Under the pieces are notes generated by a model. It saw only the letters and a program-made list of their open reading frames with translations. It had not been told where the DNA came from and ran no database searches. The position numbers and the translations under genes are program-made. A stretch of 5,787 nt of DNA from Muribaculaceae bacterium (GTDB taxonomy: Bacteria > Bacteroidota > Bacteroidia > Bacteroidales > Muribaculaceae): assembly GCA_029059965.1 (NCBI GenBank), contig JAIDUY010000223.1, positions 1-5,787 on the forward strand. The letters run 5' to 3'. Within the stretch, counting starts at the first letter, position 1, and the number at the start of each line of letters is the position of its first letter. Shown here one piece after another: positions 1 through 5,787 of this stretch.

Positions 1-39
1 TCCTTCATCACAAGACAAAAATCACTCAGAGATATGCGA

Positions 40-63
40 CCCCAGCATTAACAAATATTGGGG
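40..63 (-). terminator. Weak hairpin downstream of the GH81 gene, possible terminator
   Basis: Read on the minus strand, CCCCA (63-59) pairs with TGGGG (44-40). After one A-C mismatch and one T-G wobble the stem continues for three more pairs around a TGTT loop. The hairpin starts 17 bases past the stop codon. There is no T-run directly after it; a run of five T lies further on at 21-17. It is in the right place for a terminator of the glucanase transcript, but the imperfect stem and distant T-run make it a weak one. Confidence 0.35.
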
Positions 64-80
64 AACCGGCTCTTAAGACC

Positions 81-3000
81 TCAGCGGCGCAGCAGACGCA
101 CCGGGCGGGACGTACCCACGCGAAGCAAGTAGATGCCCGGGGCGTAGCAGTCAGCATCGATGGCGGTTTCGCCTCCGGACAGTGCGTAGCGGCCTACCAT
201 GCGGCCGGCCGTATCCCATACAGTGGCCTCGGCGCTCTGACACTCCGAGCGCACATGCCAGACAGCATCAGCCGGATTAGGCCAAACGACCACTTCGACG
301 CCCATGTCGCTTCCGACTGCTACAGACGACTGGTCACCGCAGTCGCTGCCGACCACATATTCAATGATTCGCGTAACGGCCAGACCACCGGCAAAGGCAA
401 TCTTGACACGGAAACGTAAAGTTTGCCCGTCGTTCATACCGCCTATGGCCGTCGTATAGACGCCACCACCGTCGTCGCTCATCGCTATTTCGCGGAAGCC
501 ATCGGTCTCGTCGAAGAGCCATGGACCCGCAAAACCGACGTAGTCGCCTTCGAACGAAACGCGGACGAGGACTTCGCCGCCTTCGGTGGTACACTTGACA
601 GTGTACTGTCCGGAGAAAGAACCTTCCGAAGCTTCGGTTCCGACTGTAGTGCAGCTACCGGAAGATGTCGTCCCGACCTTGGTGACATTCACAACCACTT
701 CTTCCGAGCTATATGACGAACCGTCGGAAGCAAGCATGACGGCTTTGAGAAGATATCGGCCTTCCGCTTCGGGAGTCCACTGAGCAGTATACGGGACGGA
801 AAGCGCCGAAGCTATCCTGTTGCCGTCGACGAAGAAGTCCACCCGTTCCACACTCACGCCGCAGCCCTCGGGCAGACTGATATTGGCGCTCATATTAACC
901 GTTTCGCCCGCCTTAGGCGACTGGGTATCGACCGCAATGCCGACTCTCGGCCGTGCCACGCCGTCGGAGCTGACGCCCATGCTGCGCGGGGCCACTTCAA
1001 AAGAATATCCGTCGGAATAGGTCACGCGGAGTGTGTTGTCGCCATTATTGCGGGCGATGTAGGTCTTGAGGCCGTCGCGGTCGAAAGCCATAGCCAGCGG
1101 ATGGTCTGCACTGATACCCGCAGAGGGAACACCGAGGCGGTTCATGGCGTGCAGCCACTGATAGGTGTGTGCCTGCGACTCGCCGAACTTTTTGCCGAGG
1201 TGCCTGCACGAGCTGTAGAGGCTCAGAGCCTGCGCGGGATTCTGCATGGCGAGGAAGCGCAGCCATGTGTCGTACCATATATTGGGATTGTCATCATTGG
1301 ATAGGATGCCGGTTTCGGAAGCCATGGCGTTCCAAAGCTTAGTGGCGTAGTCAGGCCGGTGCATGAGGTAGAATGAACCGGCATGAACGGGATAAATCTG
1401 TATGCCGTAGGAGCCGGCGATGCCGCCGCCCCAGAAGTTCTCGGCATCGTAGCCGTTGCCGAACACACGCGAGGCAAGAGCGTAGCCGAAGCCGGGCTCG
1501 TGGTTGCGGTCGTGGCAGTCGAACCAGTATTCCTCGATAGCCGACAGCTCGGTAGCGTAGAGATAGACGCCAAGGTCGCGCATGGCCGTATCGCCGGTGA
1601 TGTCGCCCCACAGAATAAGTGCTGTGTTGAACTCCATGGCCTCGGAAGTCGACTCCTGGTCGTTGCCGAGTCCGAGAGAAGCTGTGCCGTTGGCCCAGCA
1701 GTGCCCGGCATAGGGACTGAACGAACGCAGATAGGGGAACATACTGTCGTTGCGGTCGGACGAAGCGACGTCGCGCACGAGCAGATTCACCATCCCGCCC
1801 CAGCGTTCCGCCCATTCGGGCTCGTACTGCGCTATCAATGCCGCCGCACGGATGAAATAGCCCCAGTGGAAATTATGGTCGTTGATATTTGTGTCCTGAC
1901 CGTGGCCAGCGGGATAGCCGAGCATGGTGTTCCACGGTTCATGATAGTAGAACAGGAATGCCACGTCTCCGGGTGTGTAGCTGAACCAGCGCTCGAGCTG
2001 CGACTTCACGAGGGCGAAAGCACGGTCGAAGCCTTCGGTATCGCCGATGGCACGTGCGGCTTCGGCAGTCTGCACCATGCGGTTGAGGAGCTGGCCGTCG
2101 TTGTAGGAGTCTGTCCAGTCTGCAAAGCCGCTGTCATCGCAGACCTCACGCACGAGGCGTCGCAGCTCACCGTCGCTGAAAGCGTCGGTAGCCTCCGGCA
2201 TGGGGAGCGAAGGGAGAACGCCGCTGAAATCGAGGGATGTGCCGAAAGAATTACCCGCCGCCATACGGAGCTGTCCTCGCGCGGTGGCATATTCCATGCC
2301 GGCCAGATAGTCGGGCGCGGTACCGGAGACATTAGCCCAGTGATGAGGCAGAAGGCCCATGAGGAAGCGGTCGGACGCGCCCTCGCGGACGTCGGGTTCG
2401 ACACGGTAGACGGTGTTGACCTTACCCGTGGCGGTGTCGTAGTTCCATTCGGCACGTGTGTCGGCGGGGAAGACAAAGGCGAAGCGTTCGAGCGCTGCCG
2501 CTCCGGTGCGGGCATCGGTTCCTGCCGGAAGCATGGCCACTGTCCAGTAGTCCTTGCCGCCGAGGGTCGAGGTGAGAACGGAGCCCGTGCGGGACCAGGA
2601 GCTGCCTGCGGGAGCGAACACTACATACGAGGCACGGTTATAGCTGCCGTCGACATAGACCTTGTTGCCGTCGACGGTAACATTGCCCGAAGTCAGTTCC
2701 ACCCGCACGGCTCCGGGAGCTGTCTTGGTGAAATAGACCATGGGGGTGCCGAGTGCCACGGTGGCCTCCATGCCGTTCCAGTCGATGGTTACGGTCCAGT
2801 CGGAATAGTCGCTCACGCGAGTCTCGGGGGCGTTTACACCCTCGACGCAGACAGTCAGCGGGAGCTCGGCAGTCACGGCCTGGCCAATCATGTTGTTGAT
2901 TATCACGAGTCCGTTATCCACCGGCTTGAGTGCCATGGGATAGTTGAAGATGCCTTGGGCTTGTGGCAGCGCCAGCTCGGAGCTCCACCAGTCGTTGGTG

Positions 3001-3191
3001 GGTACGGGGCGTGTGGCGGCGTCGCCTGTCACATAGGGGGTTACTGCGGGAAATCCGTTACGTCCGGCCTTGTCGGTACCGGGAAATGAGGTCGCGTAAG
3101 AAGCGGAGCCTACGGTGGCTGCTGCGGCAAGAACCGGAGCGGGCGTCAGTGCGGAGGCAACGATTATTGCTGCGAATACTGTATTTTTCAA
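81..3191 (-). CDS. Secreted GH81 endo-beta-1,3-glucanase with Ig-like domain, Cys-flanked module and T9SS sorting domain
   Basis: Predicted to hydrolyse internal beta-1,3-glucosidic bonds (laminarin, fungal wall glucan) with the inverting mechanism known for GH81. Of 1036 residues, 1 to about 23 form a signal peptide (charged start, hydrophobic core, VLA-A cleavage region). The GH81 N-terminal beta-sandwich follows (about 60-330, with TNDWWSS at 65-71), then the alpha-barrel part (about 335-690). The barrel carries NDHNFHWGYF (437-446; Asp438 is the likely general acid) and NDQESTSEAMEFN (510-522; Glu513 and Glu517 are the conserved acidic pair, Glu517 the likely base). A small beta segment, with SDGYSFEVAPRS at 726-737, closes the catalytic unit near 742. 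Next come an Ig-like domain (about 748-837), a Cys-flanked module (847-951) and a T9SS type A-like sorting domain (about 962-1036). The protein should be exported by Sec and then moved through the outer membrane by T9SS. The start is TTG. The family call is strong; the exact substrate is inferred. Confidence 0.93.
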   Translation of the reverse strand: MKNTVFAAIIVASALTPAPVLAAAATVGSASYATSFPGTDKAGRNGFPAVTPYVTGDAATRPVPTNDWWSSELALPQAQGIFNYPMALKPVDNGLVIINNMIGQAVTAELPLTVCVEGVNAPETRVSDYSDWTVTIDWNGMEATVALGTPMVYFTKTAPGAVRVELTSGNVTVDGNKVYVDGSYNRASYVVFAPAGSSWSRTGSVLTSTLGGKDYWTVAMLPAGTDARTGAAALERFAFVFPADTRAEWNYDTATGKVNTVYRVEPDVREGASDRFLMGLLPHHWANVSGTAPDYLAGMEYATARGQLRMAAGNSFGTSLDFSGVLPSLPMPEATDAFSDGELRRLVREVCDDSGFADWTDSYNDGQLLNRMVQTAEAARAIGDTEGFDRAFALVKSQLERWFSYTPGDVAFLFYYHEPWNTMLGYPAGHGQDTNINDHNFHWGYFIRAAALIAQYEPEWAERWGGMVNLLVRDVASSDRNDSMFPYLRSFSPYAGHCWANGTASLGLGNDQESTSEAMEFNTALILWGDITGDTAMRDLGVYLYATELSAIEEYWFDCHDRNHEPGFGYALASRVFGNGYDAENFWGGGIAGSYGIQIYPVHAGSFYLMHRPDYATKLWNAMASETGILSNDDNPNIWYDTWLRFLAMQNPAQALSLYSSCRHLGKKFGESQAHTYQWLHAMNRLGVPSAGISADHPLAMAFDRDGLKTYIARNNGDNTLRVTYSDGYSFEVAPRSMGVSSDGVARPRVGIAVDTQSPKAGETVNMSANISLPEGCGVSVERVDFFVDGNRIASALSVPYTAQWTPEAEGRYLLKAVMLASDGSSYSSEEVVVNVTKVGTTSSGSCTTVGTEASEGSFSGQYTVKCTTEGGEVLVRVSFEGDYVGFAGPWLFDETDGFREIAMSDDGGGVYTTAIGGMNDGQTLRFRVKIAFAGGLAVTRIIEYVVGSDCGDQSSVAVGSDMGVEVVVWPNPADAVWHVRSECQSAEATVWDTAGRMVGRYALSGGETAIDADCYAPGIYLLRVGTSRPVRLLRR
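84..308 (-). other. T9SS type A-like C-terminal sorting domain of the GH81 protein
   Basis: Residues about 962-1036 show the usual layout of a Por secretion tail: VVVWPNP (967-973), a strand with WDTAGRMVGRY (992-1002), then APGIYLLRV (1017-1025), ending in a short basic tail VRLLRR. In the family this domain directs passage through the type IX apparatus and is normally cleaved, leaving the enzyme released or attached to surface polysaccharide. It resembles the tail of the small protein at the other end of the window, which has APGIYIVRV followed by VRVLVR. Confidence 0.85.
339..662 (-). other. Cys-flanked beta-rich module of the GH81 protein (possible carbohydrate-binding module)
   Basis: Residues 844-951 of the glucanase form a separate unit between the Ig-like domain and the sorting domain. 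It opens with SGSC (Cys847), followed by TEASEGSFSGQY, and closes with KIAFAGGLAVTRIIEYVVG and then Cys951. The two cysteines at the ends could form a disulfide in the exported protein. From memory, modules ending in AFAGGxAVT...YxVG..C recur near the C-termini of secreted Bacteroidota glycosidases just before T9SS tails, but I cannot assign a named family. A glucan-binding role is inferred from position only. Confidence 0.55.
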
Positions 3192-3206
3192 GATTTTAAG
3201 GTTTTA
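3189..3206 (-). other. TTG start codon of the GH81 gene, fixed by an upstream in-frame stop
   Basis: The minus-strand codon at 3191-3189 is TTG. An in-frame TAA lies just upstream at 3206-3204, with no ATG or GTG between them. The next in-frame methionine is residue 86, well inside the GH81 beta-sandwich, and starting there would remove both the signal peptide and the TNDWWSS motif. The peptide read from TTG (KNTVFAAII and onward) is a classic signal peptide, so TTG is the only sensible start. There is no clear Shine-Dalgarno sequence; the bases before the codon are A/T-rich, as is common in Bacteroidota. Confidence 0.8.
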
Positions 3207-3228
3207 GGCCTTCAAGGGTTCGTTATTG

Positions 3229-3281
3229 AAAAAAGGCGACACCCGAGGCTGTCTCGGATAAGAGCAGGCTGCGGGTGTCGC
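3229..3281 (-). terminator. Rho-independent terminator between the pullulanase and GH81 genes
   Basis: On the minus strand a perfect ten-base inverted repeat, GCGACACCCG (3281-3272) and CGGGTGTCGC (3245-3236), encloses a 26-base loop. One base after the stem comes a run of six T (3234-3229). It begins 27 bases after the pullulanase stop codon and ends before the GH81 start. The GC-rich stem plus T-run is the standard intrinsic terminator layout, although the loop is larger than usual. A second small hairpin in the loop, CCGAG (3257-3253) with CTCGG (3247-3243), would compete for three bases of the main stem. The structure implies that GH81 expression is at least partly uncoupled from the pullulanase. 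Confidence 0.7.
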
Positions 3282-3308
3282 TATGATGTAAGAGTATGTC
3301 GGCTTGTC

Positions 3309-5321
3309 TTACCTCGTACGGGCGAGGATGAGGGCGGATGTCGGAGGAACAACGATGGTGCCGCCGGGACTGGTGCCGAGGCCGTCGGCGTTAATCTGAC
3401 CGTCGCGGGCGATAACAGTCCACTCGCCGCGGGGGATGCGGGCGGTGAAGGGAGTGCGTGCGCCGTTGAATACGAGCTTGATTTCGCGGAATGTGTCGCC
3501 GCCGGCATTGTTGAGAATGGAGTAGGACACGACGTTGGGGGCGGAGATGCGGTCGAAGCGGATATTGCGGGCGATATCCTCGGCCGTGGTCATGCGGAAG
3601 GCAGGATGCTCGCGGCGCAGGCGGATGAGCTCGCGGTAGTAGTCGAACTGGTCGGAATTGGTGTTCTTGAGTGTCCAGTCGATGGCGTTGACCTCGTCGG
3701 GCGAGCGGTAGGTATTGTGGATGCCTTTCTTGTTGCGGAACACTTCCTCGCCTGCGAACATGAAGGGTGTGCCCTGCGAAGTGAAGACGATGGTCTGGGC
3801 GAGGCGGGCGGCGCGTTGGCGCTCGGCCTCGGTGCTGCCGGGCATGGATGCTGCAAGCTTGTCGGTGAGGCTGAGGTCGTCGTGGCAGCTGACGTAGTTG
3901 ATTATCTGCGTGGGCGCCGAAGCATAGGCAAAGCGGCTGTTATTGCCCTTGCTGTAGTCGACCTGCGGGTGGGCGGTGGAAGCCACGATGCCGATTTTGA
4001 CGGTCTCCTCGTTGCCTGGGCGTCCGGTGGCGAAACCGCGCTCGGCGGCTGCGCTGTAGTGTCCCTTGACGGCGTCGCGGATATCGTCTGAGAATACGGC
4101 GATGCCGTCCATGCGGGCGACGTTCTCCTTGAGGGCACGCTGCTCGGCGGGCAGGGGGGAGTCGCCGGCAGTCCATCCCTCACCATAGACAAAGCTGTTC
4201 GGGTTGATTTCGCGCAAAGCGGCGGCTACCTGATTCATTGTCTCGATGTCATGAATGCCCATGAGGTCGAAGCGGAAGCCGTCGATGTGGTACTCGCGTG
4301 CCCAGTACTTGACGGACTCGATGATGAAGTCGCGCATCTGCTGACGCTCGGAAGCGGTCTCGTTGCCGCAGCCCGATGCATCGCTGTACGAACCGTCTGG
4401 ACGATGGCGGTAGAAGTAGCCGGGTGCGGTGAGCGAGAAGTTGCTGTCATCGCCACCGGCGGTGTGGTTGTAGACTACGTCCATCACCACACCTATACCT
4501 GCGTCGTGCAGGGCCTTGACCATGCGCTTCATCTCGGTGATGCGTGCGGAGGGGTTGGCGGGGTCGGTGCTGTAGCTGCCTTCGGGGGCGTTGTAGTTGA
4601 AGGGATCGTAGCCCCAGTTGTACTGGTTGGCAGGGGCGTTGGCCTCGTCGACGGAATTATAGTCGTAGCTGGGCAGAATGTGGACGTGGGTCACGCCGAG
4701 CTCACGCAGGTGGTCGATGCCTGTGCTGCGTCCGAGTCCATTGGTGGTTCCGGGCTCGGTGAGGGCGAGGAACTTGCCCTTGTGCACTATTCCGCTGCTG
4801 GGGTGAATGCTGAAATCGCGGTGATGCATCTCGTAGATTACGGCGTCGGTGATGGCTGCGAGCTCGGGACCGCGGTCGTCAGCCCATCCTTCGGGGTCGG
4901 TGGCGTCGAGGTCGATGATGGCAGCGCGCTGGCCGTTAGTGCCTACAGCCTTGGCCCATATGCCGGGGGTCTCGTCGAGGGTACGGCCTCCGACGGTTAC
5001 GCGGAAAGTATAGAACTTACCCAGAAGACGCTCGGGAACGTTGGCACGCCATGTGCCGCTGTCGCCGCGTGTCATGCGCAGGGTATCGACGGCGGGGGTG
5101 TTGCGGTCTGAGTTATAAATCAGTACTTCGGCCCCTTCTGCTTCGGGGCTCCATAATGTGAAGTGTGTGCCGGATGCGTCGACCTTGAGTTCGAGGTCGT
5201 CGCCGTTGTAGGTCGGCCACGATGCGTAGCGGGTGTCCATGTCGGTCTGAGCGTTTGCCGCGGGAGCGAGCGCCGCCGCAGCCATGACGAGCCCGAGAGC
5301 CGGGCGTAGAATTCTATGCAT
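3309..5321 (-). CDS. pulA: Type I pullulanase (GH13), secreted, with CBM48-like N-terminal domain
   Basis: Predicted to hydrolyse alpha-1,6 branch bonds in pullulan, glycogen or starch-derived dextrins. Of 670 residues, 1-24 are a signal peptide (cleavage ANA-Q) with no lipobox cysteine. A CBM48-like beta domain spans about 43-110. The type I pullulanase signature YNWGYDP is at 234-240. The four GH13 regions are intact: DVVYNHT (281-287); DGFRFDLMG (347-355, nucleophile Asp352); VYGEGW (378-383, acid/base Glu381); and YVSCHDD (476-482, His480 and stabilising Asp481). The C-terminal beta domain runs from about 585 to the end, and the length is normal for Bacteroidota members. With no T9SS tail, a periplasmic or outer-membrane-associated site is likely. 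The ATG start gives an intact signal peptide. The gene lies 59 bases after the small secreted protein, probably on the same transcript, and is followed by a terminator. Confidence 0.95.
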   Translation of the reverse strand: MHRILRPALGLVMAAAALAPAANAQTDMDTRYASWPTYNGDDLELKVDASGTHFTLWSPEAEGAEVLIYNSDRNTPAVDTLRMTRGDSGTWRANVPERLLGKFYTFRVTVGGRTLDETPGIWAKAVGTNGQRAAIIDLDATDPEGWADDRGPELAAITDAVIYEMHHRDFSIHPSSGIVHKGKFLALTEPGTTNGLGRSTGIDHLRELGVTHVHILPSYDYNSVDEANAPANQYNWGYDPFNYNAPEGSYSTDPANPSARITEMKRMVKALHDAGIGVVMDVVYNHTAGGDDSNFSLTAPGYFYRHRPDGSYSDASGCGNETASERQQMRDFIIESVKYWAREYHIDGFRFDLMGIHDIETMNQVAAALREINPNSFVYGEGWTAGDSPLPAEQRALKENVARMDGIAVFSDDIRDAVKGHYSAAAERGFATGRPGNEETVKIGIVASTAHPQVDYSKGNNSRFAYASAPTQIINYVSCHDDLSLTDKLAASMPGSTEAERQRAARLAQTIVFTSQGTPFMFAGEEVFRNKKGIHNTYRSPDEVNAIDWTLKNTNSDQFDYYRELIRLRREHPAFRMTTAEDIARNIRFDRISAPNVVSYSILNNAGGDTFREIKLVFNGARTPFTARIPRGEWTVIARDGQINADGLGTSPGGTIVVPPTSALILARTR

Positions 5322-5380
5322 ATCTGTTATGTGGATTTTGTTTCGGTAGCTTACGGATGAAAATAAGTATGAATACGGAG

Positions 5381-5695
5381 TCAGCGGACGAGGACGCGGA
5401 CGGCCTTGTCGGCCACGCGCACGATGTATATGCCCGGGGCGAGCTCGATGCGGACGGAGTCGCCGCCGCCGATGTCGCGGCGTCCGGCCATGGTTCCCGT
5501 AATCGAGTAGACTTCCACGGTGCGGACCTCGGCCGAGGGATTGGACACCTCGACGCCGCCCGTCACTACACGGACGTCAGCCTCGGGAGCAGCCTGTTCG
5601 ATGGCGGTGCCGTCGGATGTCGCAGCTGCCCGCAGGGTCTGCGGAGCGATGGCCGCGACAAACAGCAGAAGGAGTGCTGTGCGGAATGCTTTCAT
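5381..5695 (-). CDS. Small secreted protein consisting of a signal peptide and a T9SS-type C-terminal domain
   Basis: This 104-residue protein has a strong signal peptide (about 1-23: MKAFR, then a Leu/Ala-rich core, cleavage near LRA-A). A short acidic linker follows (to about 39), then a beta-rich domain to the end. That domain carries GGVEVSNP (46-53), VEVYSITGTMAGRR (60-73) and APGIYIVRV (86-94) and ends in VRVLVR, the pattern of T9SS type A sorting tails and their relatives. No cargo domain is present. The ATG start is firm: an in-frame TAA lies just upstream at 5704-5702, and a weak AAGG ribosome-binding site precedes it. It is first in a probable transcript with the pullulanase. Its role is unknown. 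It could be a surface or periplasmic structural peptide, a free sorting domain, or the remnant of a larger protein. The gene itself looks intact and keeps the GC-rich codon use of its neighbours. Confidence 0.82.
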   Translation of the reverse strand: MKAFRTALLLLFVAAIAPQTLRAAATSDGTAIEQAAPEADVRVVTGGVEVSNPSAEVRTVEVYSITGTMAGRRDIGGGDSVRIELAPGIYIVRVADKAVRVLVR

Positions 5696-5728
5696 GGTGC
5701 CTTATGTCGTTTAGTCATATATATGTGT

Positions 5729-5759
5729 CAAAGTTGCGAAATTTGCTCCGAGCCGACAA
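5729..5759 (-). promoter_or_regulatory. Candidate Bacteroidota-type promoter for the small protein and pullulanase genes
   Basis: On the minus strand an upstream TTG (5759-5757) is followed after 20 bases by CAACTTTG (5736-5729). This matches five of the six fixed positions of the Bacteroidota -7 element TAnnTTTG, and the spacing fits the known -33/-7 arrangement. A/T-rich sequence lies just upstream (5760-5779). Transcription would then start roughly 25-30 bases before the ATG at 5695. These elements are short and the match is imperfect, so this is a suggestion only. Confidence 0.4.
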
Positions 5760-5787
5760 TTTTTATAAAAAATTATTTGATGTCCCG

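Noticed and set aside
117..143. Similar DNA at 117-143 and 5414-5440 as a possible nucleotide repeat
   Set aside because: Both stretches encode APGIYxxRV in sorting-type domains. The similarity follows from the protein motif and does not extend as a DNA repeat.
1223..1815. Overlapping minus-strand frames inside the GH81 gene
   Set aside because: Their translations are Arg/Ser/Pro-rich shadow sequence, typical of shifted frames in GC-rich genes. The main frame is continuous with conserved motifs on both sides, so there is no frameshift.
1383..3089. A 568-codon open frame on the plus strand opposite the GH81 gene
   Set aside because: Its codons are in register with those of the glucanase on the other strand, so it only requires the sense gene to avoid TTA, CTA and TCA, which are rare in GC-rich coding DNA. 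The translation shows no recognisable domain, whereas the minus-strand frame has clear GH81 motifs.
4251..5111. A 286-codon open frame on the plus strand opposite the pullulanase gene (and a shorter one at 3606-4091)
   Set aside because: Same in-register antisense effect. The translation is low-complexity Val/Ala/Gly-rich sequence with no motif, and the minus strand holds the intact pullulanase.
3309..5321. The pullulanase as an outer-membrane lipoprotein or T9SS substrate
   Set aside because: There is no cysteine near the end of the signal peptide, and the C-terminus (TSALILARTR) is the ordinary end of the GH13 beta domain, not a sorting tail.
3309..5321. CHDD in GH13 region IV of the pullulanase as an active-site anomaly
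   Set aside because: Many pullulanases have SHDN here, but His480 and Asp481, the functional pair, are kept. As I recall, the SCHDD form is common in Bacteroidota pullulanases.
1..5787. tRNA, rRNA, CRISPR arrays, insertion sequences, integration sites or riboswitches
   Set aside because: Almost the whole window is coding. The gaps are at most 117 bases and contain no tandem repeats, transposase fragments, cloverleaf or known riboswitch-like structure beyond the hairpins listed.

Overview
The window looks like chromosomal DNA from a member of the Bacteroidota, most likely Bacteroidales (a Muribaculaceae-like or Prevotella-like gut or host-associated lineage is my guess, not something the sequence proves). 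The reasons are two C-terminal type IX secretion (T9SS) sorting-type domains, the absence of strong Shine-Dalgarno sites, a candidate promoter of the Bacteroidota type, and a pullulanase with Bacteroidota-style motifs. Coding DNA is GC-rich by eye, and the gaps between genes are clearly richer in A and T.

All three genes are on the minus strand and read from high to low coordinates. First (5695-5381) is a 104-residue secreted protein that is almost only a signal peptide plus a T9SS-type C-terminal domain, with no cargo domain. After a 59-base gap comes a complete GH13 type I pullulanase with a CBM48-like N-terminal domain (5321-3309). A 117-base gap with a good hairpin plus T-tract terminator follows. 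Last comes a large modular GH81 endo-beta-1,3-glucanase (3191-81) with an Ig-like domain, a Cys-flanked module of unknown function and a T9SS sorting domain. Its start codon is TTG. The flanks (1-80 and 5696-5787) hold a weak terminator-like hairpin and a candidate promoter.

Functionally this is a small glucan-degrading locus. The pullulanase should cleave alpha-1,6 branches of alpha-glucans (pullulan, glycogen, starch), probably in the periplasm because it has a signal peptide but no sorting domain. The GH81 enzyme should cut beta-1,3-glucan (laminarin, yeast or fungal wall, callose-type) outside the cell or on its surface. No SusC/SusD pair, regulator or transporter is in the window. The small protein and the pullulanase probably share a transcript; the GH81 gene may be separately transcribed or reached only by read-through.

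I see no evidence of a wholly new system. The observations most worth a second look are the cargo-less sorting-domain protein and the unassigned Cys-flanked module in the GH81 enzyme.
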